A stretch of 26,564 nt of DNA from Thermoplasmata archaeon (GTDB lineage Archaea > Thermoplasmatota > Thermoplasmata > Halarchaeoplasmatales > Halarchaeoplasmataceae): NCBI GenBank assembly GCA_019594025.1, contig JAFDUB010000012.1:1-26564 (forward strand), in the 5' to 3' direction. Position numbers and translations under genes: made by a program. The notes under the pieces are model-generated. The model was not told where the DNA came from. It searched no databases and was given only the letters and a program-made list of their open reading frames with translations. Positions 16,277 through 23,895 of this stretch are shown here, piece by piece (positions within the stretch are counted from its first letter, which is position 1; each line of letters begins with the position of its first letter).

Positions 16277-17362
16277 TTATCCTTCCCCCACATCCTGGAA
16301 TTCATCCTCCCTGTACACAACCATGGGCATCTCCTCTTCGGGATCCTTACCAGGTTCGTACTCGAACTCCCTTTGAGCGTTCTCAGCTATGGAGGTTATG
16401 ATATTCATGAGGGGGATATCGGACGGACACGCTTGCTCACACAATCCACACTCAACACATGAAAGTATCATGTGGTTGAATCTTGTTACGTGGAATAAAA
16501 GAGAATCCGTCGGAGTTTTAAATGCCCCCTTACTTTTTGCTTTTGCCATATATTTGTTAGCCTCTAAGTCGAACACGGAGCTTTCGAAGAGACATTCCCT
16601 GCAGTAGCATATGGGACAGGCTTTCATACAGTTGTGGCAGTTAACACACGTATCGAAGAATTCCAGTAACTTATCCACTCCTACGATATCCGCATGTTCC
16701 TCCATAAACTCCTTCCTAGTTTCATCCTTCTTGCCTCTCACATCGTTGACTGCTTGTTCCCGTACCTCAACATCCTCTGCCTCATCTAGATCCATATCCG
16801 AGAGAATTCCTTCACCCTTCTCAGTTCGAGCATCCAGGAATAAACCTTCGTCTGCCCCGTAAACACCGATCACGATGTCGGCGTTCTCCGGTACAGGATT
16901 TTTACAGTTAAGGCAGGCGGTCCTCAGGTACTCTTCACCTTCTCCCTTGAGTAGTATCTCCGTGGGATTTTCGTCAAAATCGGAGTAGGTTTTCATGGGG
17001 AAGGTTCCGAGGCAGTCCACACCTATCAGTATCAAATTATCAAGGTCCGCCTGTTTTATTTTGGCCAGTTCCACTAAGGCCCTTAGCTCACATGCACGAA
17101 GAACAACGGCTAATGGTTTTTTTGGACCCTGAACTTTTGTCATATGTGATACAACGGTACCGGTTGAAACCGGTAATAAAGGAGCGAATACGTTGGTATG
17201 GAGTTTATCGGGATCAGACACCATAGTCGGAAATGCGGATTTACCGGTAGGTGTTTCCTGCATAGCTACAAGAGCATCGATCTTACCATCTTTTAACATA
17301 CTTTTTAATAAGTTGTTCACCGTCGTACCGGCATCCTCTTCTATCTTTAATTGGTATATCAT
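16277..17362 (-). CDS. FrhB/FdhB-like flavin and iron-sulfur subunit (coenzyme F420 hydrogenase/dehydrogenase beta family)
   Basis: A 361-residue protein. The segment VVLRACELRALVELAKIKQ followed by LILIGVDCLGT (about 86-120) is the hallmark of the FrhB/FdhB family, which binds FAD and reacts with F420 in characterised members. The C-terminal third has clustered cysteines: Cys239/242/245/249, further Cys252, 254 and 257, then Cys302/305/308/312 (CVECGLCEQACP), enough for two [4Fe-4S] clusters. Residues 180-225 are an acidic linker-like region. Preceded by GAGGTG and 10 bases behind mvhD, it is embedded in the Hdr operon. It may give the complex an F420 (or ferredoxin/NAD) exchange site, like F420-using Hdr complexes. 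Cofactor use is inference; no F420 biosynthesis gene is in the window. Confidence 0.82.
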   Translation of the reverse strand: MIYQLKIEEDAGTTVNNLLKSMLKDGKIDALVAMQETPTGKSAFPTMVSDPDKLHTNVFAPLLPVSTGTVVSHMTKVQGPKKPLAVVLRACELRALVELAKIKQADLDNLILIGVDCLGTFPMKTYSDFDENPTEILLKGEGEEYLRTACLNCKNPVPENADIVIGVYGADEGLFLDARTEKGEGILSDMDLDEAEDVEVREQAVNDVRGKKDETRKEFMEEHADIVGVDKLLEFFDTCVNCHNCMKACPICYCRECLFESSVFDLEANKYMAKAKSKGAFKTPTDSLLFHVTRFNHMILSCVECGLCEQACPSDIPLMNIITSIAENAQREFEYEPGKDPEEEMPMVVYREDEFQDVGEG

Positions 17363-17372
17363 AGTAACACCT

Positions 17373-17816
17373 CTAAATGTTCCATCTCTCCTTCATGGGG
17401 TTGGGACCCAGTTTTTTTGTCTCCCCCACAATCTCCTTGACGGTATCCGCGAACTTCTGTCCCTCGGAGGCCGATATCCACCTTAACCACACCCTCTCGG
17501 GCTCCATACCTAGGGTGGTTAGTATGTTCTTCATGAGCACCATCTTTCTTCTCGCCTTGTAATTCCCGTTAAGGTAATGGCAGTCACCGGGGTGGCAGCC
17601 GCCTATAAGGACCGCGTCGGCGCCTTCTATAAGTGCCCTGTTAACATACACCGAATCCACTGAACCTGAGCACATCACACGAATCACTCTTATATTCGGG
17701 GGATACTGGATACGGCTGGTGCCTGCCAGATCCGCTCCGGCATAGGAACACCAGTTGCAGAGAAACCCAACAACCTTAGGTTCGAAATCTTTTTTTGTTT
17801 TTTCGTTCTCGCTCAT
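17373..17816 (-). CDS. mvhD: MvhD-type [2Fe-2S] electron-transfer subunit, copy 1
   Basis: A 147-residue MvhD homologue with intact cysteine motifs FLCNWCSYAGADLAG (Cys20, Cys23), VMCSGSV and GCHPGDCHY. The family connects a hydrogenase or dehydrogenase to HdrA. It lies four bases behind the stop of the NuoG-HdrA fusion, with AAGGAGTGA as ribosome-binding site, so each of the two large HdrA proteins in this operon is followed by its own MvhD. A short charged N-terminal extension (SENEKTKKD) is absent from the other copy. Neither copy is located with the mvhGA hydrogenase genes. Confidence 0.93.
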   Translation of the reverse strand: MSENEKTKKDFEPKVVGFLCNWCSYAGADLAGTSRIQYPPNIRVIRVMCSGSVDSVYVNRALIEGADAVLIGGCHPGDCHYLNGNYKARRKMVLMKNILTTLGMEPERVWLRWISASEGQKFADTVKEIVGETKKLGPNPMKERWNI

Positions 17817-17820
17817 ATTC

Positions 17821-20800
17821 TCACTCCTTTATTATACATTCATCTATCATCGACATAATCTGTTTCTTGGTGAAGGAATTTTGCTGTGCCGTGCCGCTGG
17901 GACATATTGCGGCACACGCACCGCATCCTTGACATAGTATCTGGTTAACCGTTACCACTCTTTTTTCTTCATCGTAATCGATGGCATCATAGGGACAAAT
18001 ACTTACGCACAATTGACAGCCTGCACATCTCCTAGTCAGTATATTTGCCACGTTACCTCCCGTCTCCAGGTACTCCTTCGACAGTATGGTGGCCGCCTTT
18101 GCCGACGCCGCCCTAGCTTGGGCTATGGCTTCCTCCATAAACCTGGGACTGTGGGCAATACCACACAGGAAGATGCCGTCGGCTGAGAATTCAACCGGTC
18201 GAAGTTTCATGTGTGCCTCGGAGTAGAAGCCGTCGGCGTTAAGAGGTACTTTGAGCTGCTGAGCTAATTCAGTATTATCACCGGGTACAACACCGGTACT
18301 CAGCACTAGCCTGTCGGGGTTGAGTATCATCTTTCGTTGAAGTATCAAATCATCGATTTGAACCCTAGGTTTACCATCCTTCAGGATCACCTCCGGTTCT
18401 TTGTCTTCTTCGAAGCGTATAAAGAAAACGCCCTTTTCCCTGGCCCGCCGGTATAAATTATCCTCCTTGAAACCGTATGTACGTATATCACGATAAAGAA
18501 CGTAAACGGAAACGTCGGGGTTTGTCTCCTTCAGCTTGACAGCGTTGTTAAGGGCGTTTGAACAGCATATTCTCGAACAGTAAGGGTGTTCGTCGTTTCT
18601 CGAACCTACACACTGTATCATCACCACCTCGTCGAGCTCCTTGATGTATCCTCGCCCCTCCGCTATATCCTTTTCAAAATCTTTCTGGGTGATTATATGA
18701 TCGCTTCCGGTGTACGAATATTCAGTGGGTTCGTAGGCCTCCGCACCGGTGGCTAGGACAACCACGCCGTGCTCTATTGTTTCCAAGGATCCACCGTACT
18801 TTATCTGCGATGTGTAATTTCCCACATACCCGTCTATCTCTTCCAGTTCAGCTCCGGTGTAAACGGAGATGTCGTCGTGCCCAGTAACCGTGGAAATCAA
18901 CTGTTCCAGCAGTACCTGGGGCTCTTCCTCCCCAATACCGAAATATACATCCTTTGAGAGTCCGCCGAGTTCTTCTTCCCGCTCGAGGAGATAAACCTTG
19001 AACCCCTGGTCTGCTAAAGTGATAGCGGAAGACATCCCTGATATACCACCACCGATGACCAATGCCTCCTGAATAACCGGGAACTTCTCGTGTGAAACCG
19101 CCCTCATCTCGTTTACTCTTGCAACACCCATGGCAACTGTTTCTTTGGCCTTTAATGTAGCCAGCTCGGGGTTGTTTTTGTGAACCCATGAGTTCTGATC
19201 TCTAAGATTCACCATCTCAAATAGATGTGGGTTGAGTCCAGCTTCCCTTAGCGTATCCTGGAATAGTGACTCGTGTGTTCTCGGTGTGCAGGAGGCGACA
19301 ACTATTCTATTCAAACCTAACTCGTTTATTTTTTCTTTTATCCTCTCTAGAGAATCTTGAGAGCACGTGAAGGTTTCGTCATCGACAAAGGCTACGTAGG
19401 GCAGGGTTCTTACGTATTTAGCCACCTCCGGTATATCAATGACACCGCCGATATTTATACCGCAGTGACACAGGAACACACCGGTTCTCGGGAACTCGTT
19501 GCTTACGTCCCTTTCTCGAGGATATTCTTTTGTCTTTACCTCGGTACCCCTGGCATCCTTTATATCCTTTGCAGCCATGGCTGCAGCTGCGGAGGCTTCG
19601 ATAACGCTCTCGGGTATATCTTTAGGCTCGGTGACCAATCCCGAAGCGTACACACCCGGTCTCGAGGTTTCCACGTTGTAATAGGGATCCACGTCCAAAA
19701 ATCCGTATTCGTTCAAGTTTACGTTAACTAATGACGCTAGATTGTCCAAAGAGTCGCAGGGCTGCAGACCGACGGACAGCACTACCATATCGTAGGCTTC
19801 GATCTTTACGTCTCCCTGATCATCTATGTATCTTATAATAAGCTCTCCAGTCTCACGATTCCGTTCCACTCTAGGTGTTCTTGACCGTCTGAAAACAACA
19901 CCATATTCATCCTGTGCCCTTTCGTAGTACCGCTCAAAATCCTTACCGAACGTTCTCATGTCCATGAAATAAATATGTGTATCCAATCCAGGAAGATGTT
20001 CTTTTGCGATGACCGCCTCCTTTATCGAGTACATACAGCATACTGAAGAACAGTAGAGGTGGTCGCAGCTCTCGTCCCTCGAACCAACACACTGAAGCCA
20101 CGCGATCTTCTTGGGCTCTTCACCATCTGAAAGTCGTTTTATGTGGCCTTTGAAGGGCCCCGAGGCCGACAGCATCCTCTCGAACTCCAACGAGGTAAGG
20201 ACGTTGGGATATATTCCATATCCGAGACTACCTCCCTCTGGTGGTTCGTAGGCGTCGGCTCCAGGGGAGAGTATCACCGAACCTATATTGATCTCAACAT
20301 CTTCATCTTCTTGGTCATACAATATGGCGTCAGGGTCGCAAAAATTTTCACATGATTTACAAGTACCGTCCAAAGCATACATGCATGCATCCCTGGCGAT
20401 TACAGGGGCGTTCGGTATTGCTTGAGGGAAGGGTATGTGTATAGCTTTTCGCTGAGCCAGACCTGCGTCGTAATCACTCAAAAGTGGCTCCGGTGTTCGT
20501 GGGCTTATATCCGAAAGGTCTATACACTGTGTAGGACAGACAAAGGCACACGCACCGCAGGTGGTGCACACATCGGAGTGTTCCTGGAATGGTGGTTTTA
20601 CCTCTCTATCTGCACCTCTATTGGCAAAACCAATGGCCCCGACATCCATAACTTGGTCACAAACATTTACACAAAGACCGCACAAGATACATTCGTTATC
20701 CGGTTCCGTATAGGTTTCAAATCTAGATTTTTTCATACCCAGTTGATCTGCCAGTTCCTTGAGCTCTCCGGATTCGGGGCACCGTGCAAGATATAGTTCC

Positions 20801-21066
20801 ATCAACACCTTTCTCGACCTATCTATTCTTTCTGAACTTGTATTGATTTCCATACCCTCTTTTACAGGTAAACTGCAGGAAGCCGTTACCTTAGTCCATC
20901 CTTTCTGTATGACTTCCACAACGCATAATCTGCATGCACTGTAAGGTTCCACCGAGGGATGATGGCAGAGTGTGGGAATGTAAATATTGTTTCTTTTAGC
21001 CACTTCTAGAACAGTTTCTCCCGGATAAGCTTCGTATTCCTTTGAATCGATAGTAATCATGACCAT
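17821..21066 (-). CDS. Fusion: NuoG-type ferredoxin head + C-terminal half of HdrA + complete HdrA
   Basis: A 1081-residue fusion. Residues 1-185 are NuoG/HndD-like: a plant-type [2Fe-2S] domain (Cys34, 45, 48, 64) and two [4Fe-4S] motifs (Cys126-136 and Cys167-177). The His-Cys cluster usual in NuoG is not seen. Residues about 195-515 match the part of HdrA that lies after the inserted ferredoxin (RKAIHIPFPQAIPNAPVI, CKSCENFC, LQCVGSRDESC) but have no FAD-binding Rossmann start. From 528 a second HdrA is complete: N-domain VFLCHCGINIG, FAD motif GGGISG (672-677), no DCxxC segment, and two C-terminal [4Fe-4S] motifs (CAGCQLCVSICP, CQGCGACAAICP). The missing Rossmann half is on the HdrA-NuoE protein two genes upstream. 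Likely role: take NADH-derived electrons from NuoEF into HdrA flavins. It follows nuoF directly (TAA then ATG). Confidence 0.9.
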   Translation of the reverse strand: MVMITIDSKEYEAYPGETVLEVAKRNNIYIPTLCHHPSVEPYSACRLCVVEVIQKGWTKVTASCSLPVKEGMEINTSSERIDRSRKVLMELYLARCPESGELKELADQLGMKKSRFETYTEPDNECILCGLCVNVCDQVMDVGAIGFANRGADREVKPPFQEHSDVCTTCGACAFVCPTQCIDLSDISPRTPEPLLSDYDAGLAQRKAIHIPFPQAIPNAPVIARDACMYALDGTCKSCENFCDPDAILYDQEDEDVEINIGSVILSPGADAYEPPEGGSLGYGIYPNVLTSLEFERMLSASGPFKGHIKRLSDGEEPKKIAWLQCVGSRDESCDHLYCSSVCCMYSIKEAVIAKEHLPGLDTHIYFMDMRTFGKDFERYYERAQDEYGVVFRRSRTPRVERNRETGELIIRYIDDQGDVKIEAYDMVVLSVGLQPCDSLDNLASLVNVNLNEYGFLDVDPYYNVETSRPGVYASGLVTEPKDIPESVIEASAAAAMAAKDIKDARGTEVKTKEYPRERDVSNEFPRTGVFLCHCGINIGGVIDIPEVAKYVRTLPYVAFVDDETFTCSQDSLERIKEKINELGLNRIVVASCTPRTHESLFQDTLREAGLNPHLFEMVNLRDQNSWVHKNNPELATLKAKETVAMGVARVNEMRAVSHEKFPVIQEALVIGGGISGMSSAITLADQGFKVYLLEREEELGGLSKDVYFGIGEEEPQVLLEQLISTVTGHDDISVYTGAELEEIDGYVGNYTSQIKYGGSLETIEHGVVVLATGAEAYEPTEYSYTGSDHIITQKDFEKDIAEGRGYIKELDEVVMIQCVGSRNDEHPYCSRICCSNALNNAVKLKETNPDVSVYVLYRDIRTYGFKEDNLYRRAREKGVFFIRFEEDKEPEVILKDGKPRVQIDDLILQRKMILNPDRLVLSTGVVPGDNTELAQQLKVPLNADGFYSEAHMKLRPVEFSADGIFLCGIAHSPRFMEEAIAQARAASAKAATILSKEYLETGGNVANILTRRCAGCQLCVSICPYDAIDYDEEKRVVTVNQILCQGCGACAAICPSGTAQQNSFTKKQIMSMIDECIIKE

Positions 21067-22962
21067 TTAGGCCACCTCCACCGCTTCAAACTTGCATGTA
21101 TCCTGACAGATTCCGCACTTAATACAGGTTTCTTGGTCGATTACATGCACCTCTTTTGCTTCACCCGATATCGCCTCTACAGGGCACTTTTTTGCGCACT
21201 GCTGACAACCGACACATTTATCCGCATCAATATCGAAGGTGATCAGTGCCTTACACACCTTAGCCGGACATCTTTTATCCTTGATGTGAGCTTCATATTC
21301 GTCTCTAAAATACCGCAGGGTGGTAAGTATTGGATTAGGAGCTGTTGCACCTAACTGGCAGAGTGACGTATCTTTTACCACTTCCGCCAAGTCCTCCAGT
21401 AATTCAAGGTCTTCCACTCCACCCTTTCCCTCCACTATATCGGTCAATAGACCATGCATCTGTACCAGCCCCTCCCGACAGGGGGTACATTTACCGCATG
21501 ATTCGTTCTTTAGGAAGTTTACAAAATACTTGGCAACATCGACCATACAGGTTCCTTCGTCCATGACGATCATACCTCCAGAACCCATCATCGCACCTGC
21601 ATCGGTTAGACTGTCATAATCTATGGGAAGGTCCATGTGCTCCTCGGGTATACATCCGCCGGAAGGGCCTCCTATCTGGACCGCTTTAAACTTTTTACCT
21701 CCCTTCACACCTCCGCCTATCTCATGAACTATGTCCTTTATGGTAACGCCCATTGGAACCTCGACAAGGCCTGTGTTTCTTACCTTACCAACAACGGAAA
21801 ACATCTTCGTACCTTTACTTCCCTCGGTGCCTATCTTACTGTACCACTCGTAACCCTTGTTTACTATAACAGGAACATTAGCCCAGGTTTCAACATTGTT
21901 AAGTACGGTAGGCCTTTCAAACAACCCCTTTTCTGTGCTGTGAATGTGCTTAACCCGGGGCTCCCCCGCCCTTCCTTCTATGGATGCAGTGAGGGCGGTT
22001 GATTCGCCGCAAACAAATGCTCCGCCGCCCTTGGCAACCTTAATATTAAAGGAAAAGTCTGTACCCAAAATATTGTCTCCCAGAAGACCCAAAGCATTTG
22101 CACTTTTAATCGCCAGGTCGAAATAATCTATAGCTAGGGGGTACTCTTCTCTTACATAAATGTAACCCTCATCGGCATCTATACTGTAAGCGCCGATGAT
22201 CATCCCTTCTAAAACGCTGTGAGGGTTTGCTTCTAAGAGACCACGGTTCGCGTAAGCTCCGGGATCACCTTCATCGGCATTACATATAACATACTTCTTT
22301 CCATCCTCAGATTGAGATTTTCTTGCAGAATCCCACTTTCTGCCGGTGGGAAAACCTGCTCCACCTCTGCCTCTCAACCCGGATTCGGATATCATGTGTA
22401 TTATTTCTTTTCCGGTGATTTCTTCCATTAATATTTTAACCAAAGCAGAATATCCTCCCGTGGCTATGTAATCCAGTACATTGGTGGGGTCGATTAACTC
22501 GTTATTACCGGATAAAACACGAATCTGCTTTTTGTAAAAGGGAAAATCGTCCAAACTACTGATTCTTTCCCCACTAACGGGGTCTTTGTATAAAAGGTCA
22601 TCAACAGCTTCACCTTTTTGAACCGTATGGGCGATAATATCCGATATGTTGGACGGGTCCACCTTGGGATACAATATACGTTCTGGTAGAATGAGTACAA
22701 GTGGTTCTTGATCGCAGTAACCTATGCAGCCGCTGCTCCGGAGTACGACTTCTTCTGACAAGCCCTTTTCTTTGAGCTCTTCTTCGAAGGCCTGGAAAAC
22801 TTTTTGTGAACCACTGGCACGGCCACAGGTACCTCCGGCGACGACAACCGTCTTTTCTGTTGATTTCTTTTTTGTTACTTCAGAGAGGTAATTCTCCATC
22901 TCAATTACTGATTCATGGCGCTCGAGTCCTAAACTCTTTATTACCTCTTCCGGGGCTCTCAT
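21067..22962 (-). CDS. nuoF: NuoF/HndC/HydB-type NADH-binding flavoprotein
   Basis: A 631-residue NADH-oxidising subunit. It has an N-terminal thioredoxin-like domain (about 36-110) with only three cysteines at the expected place (Cys46, Cys79, Cys83). The FMN/NADH domain shows GLRGRGGAGFPTGRKW (195-210), NADEGDPGAY and the cluster ligands Cys489/492/495 (CGKCTPCREG) and Cys535. Two C-terminal [4Fe-4S] motifs follow (CVGCQQCAKKCP, CIKCGICQDTC). This layout is that of HydB/HndC subunits of NAD-dependent bifurcating hydrogenases and NADH dehydrogenases, not respiratory NuoF, which lacks both extensions. No H-cluster hydrogenase subunit accompanies it; the HdrA fusions on either side take that place. 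The start overlaps the HdrA-NuoE stop as ATGA. It should be the NADH (or NADPH) entry or exit point of the complex. Confidence 0.94.
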   Translation of the reverse strand: MRAPEEVIKSLGLERHESVIEMENYLSEVTKKKSTEKTVVVAGGTCGRASGSQKVFQAFEEELKEKGLSEEVVLRSSGCIGYCDQEPLVLILPERILYPKVDPSNISDIIAHTVQKGEAVDDLLYKDPVSGERISSLDDFPFYKKQIRVLSGNNELIDPTNVLDYIATGGYSALVKILMEEITGKEIIHMISESGLRGRGGAGFPTGRKWDSARKSQSEDGKKYVICNADEGDPGAYANRGLLEANPHSVLEGMIIGAYSIDADEGYIYVREEYPLAIDYFDLAIKSANALGLLGDNILGTDFSFNIKVAKGGGAFVCGESTALTASIEGRAGEPRVKHIHSTEKGLFERPTVLNNVETWANVPVIVNKGYEWYSKIGTEGSKGTKMFSVVGKVRNTGLVEVPMGVTIKDIVHEIGGGVKGGKKFKAVQIGGPSGGCIPEEHMDLPIDYDSLTDAGAMMGSGGMIVMDEGTCMVDVAKYFVNFLKNESCGKCTPCREGLVQMHGLLTDIVEGKGGVEDLELLEDLAEVVKDTSLCQLGATAPNPILTTLRYFRDEYEAHIKDKRCPAKVCKALITFDIDADKCVGCQQCAKKCPVEAISGEAKEVHVIDQETCIKCGICQDTCKFEAVEVA

Positions 22963-23894
22963 TTTTCCACCTCGGTGGTAACGGGTGAAATATCACTTTT
23001 TTCGAATCTTTCGATGGTCTCGGCAAACTCTCCGGGTTTTACCATGTAGTAATCGTCATTTATCACCACTACTGGACCGATGGCACAAGCTCCTAGACAG
23101 TTTACGGTTTCAAGGGTGTACAAACCATCGTCGGTAGTTTCCCCGGCCTCTATTTTAAGGTGACGTTTTATCTCGTCCAGTACCCTCGGACTTCCCCGAA
23201 CGTGACATGCAGTACCCATACATACCTTGATTGTGTGCTTTCCACGTGGTTCTAAAGAATAAGAAGTGTAAAAAGTTGCTACGTGATATACCTGTGAAAA
23301 AGGAATGTCCAATTCCTGGGATACGTATCTTAGAATGTTTTTTGGAAGATAACCGTACTCGTCATTTATAGACTGAATAATGGGAATAAGCGATTCGTTT
23401 TCTCGTCCGTGAACCTCAAAAAGGTCATCCACTTTTTCTCTTTCCTCCCGTTCCAAGTCCAATCCTGCATCACGAGTTTCCGGTATCTGAGGTTTATATC
23501 TAACCAAACAGTTTTCAACACAAAGACCGCAGCCGTTGCATAATGACAGATCCACGGACCTTGCTCGTTTTTTGATCGTTGCTACAAAATTACCCGGGTC
23601 TCCATCCAACTTTAACAGATCAGAATAGGTTATTATCTCAATGTTTGGATGCCGCCCCGTCGCTACAAGTTTGGGTGCAAGTATGCACATGGAGCAATCG
23701 TTGGTAGGAAAGGTCTTGTCCAGCTGTGTCATCTTTCCGCCGATGGACAATCCTTTATCCACCAGATATACCTTGAAACCCGAATCCGCAAGATCCAAAG
23801 AAGACTGGATGCCGGAAATACCGGCTCCAACTACCATCACCGAACCGCTAACCGGAGTTTTTTCCACAATTTCCTCTTCCCGTGTAGCCGCCAT
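22959..23894 (-). CDS. Fusion: N-terminal FAD half of HdrA + NuoE-type [2Fe-2S] subunit
   Basis: A 311-residue fusion. Residues 18-135 are the beginning of an HdrA flavin domain: FAD motif GAGISG (23-28), LDKTFPTNDCSMCIL with Cys67 and Cys70, RHPNIEIITY, and one ferredoxin loop (Cys119, 122, 125, 129). HdrA then stops and, after a charged linker (140-160), a complete NuoE/HndA domain follows (about 163-295) with its four [2Fe-2S] ligands: Cys225 and Cys230 (CMGTAC), Cys266 and Cys270 (CLGAC). The rest of the HdrA module is found fused behind NuoG two genes downstream, so NuoE, NuoF and NuoG sit inside a split HdrA. Ribosome-binding site GAGGTGA lies just before the ATG. Reading frames are open throughout, so this is not a frameshifted remnant. 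Confidence 0.92.
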   Translation of the reverse strand: MAATREEEIVEKTPVSGSVMVVGAGISGIQSSLDLADSGFKVYLVDKGLSIGGKMTQLDKTFPTNDCSMCILAPKLVATGRHPNIEIITYSDLLKLDGDPGNFVATIKKRARSVDLSLCNGCGLCVENCLVRYKPQIPETRDAGLDLEREEREKVDDLFEVHGRENESLIPIIQSINDEYGYLPKNILRYVSQELDIPFSQVYHVATFYTSYSLEPRGKHTIKVCMGTACHVRGSPRVLDEIKRHLKIEAGETTDDGLYTLETVNCLGACAIGPVVVINDDYYMVKPGEFAETIERFEKSDISPVTTEVEK

Positions 23895-23895
23895 A

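Noticed and set aside
21067..22962. Reading the NuoEFG-like genes as part of respiratory complex I
   Set aside because: No membrane or Q-module subunits are near. NuoF has the HydB/HndC-type extra domains, and its partners are fused to HdrA.
22959..23894. Possibility that the short HdrA-NuoE protein is a decayed or frameshifted HdrA
   Set aside because: The frame is open, both domains keep their ligand residues, the NuoE domain is complete, and the ribosome-binding site and overlaps with neighbours are intact.
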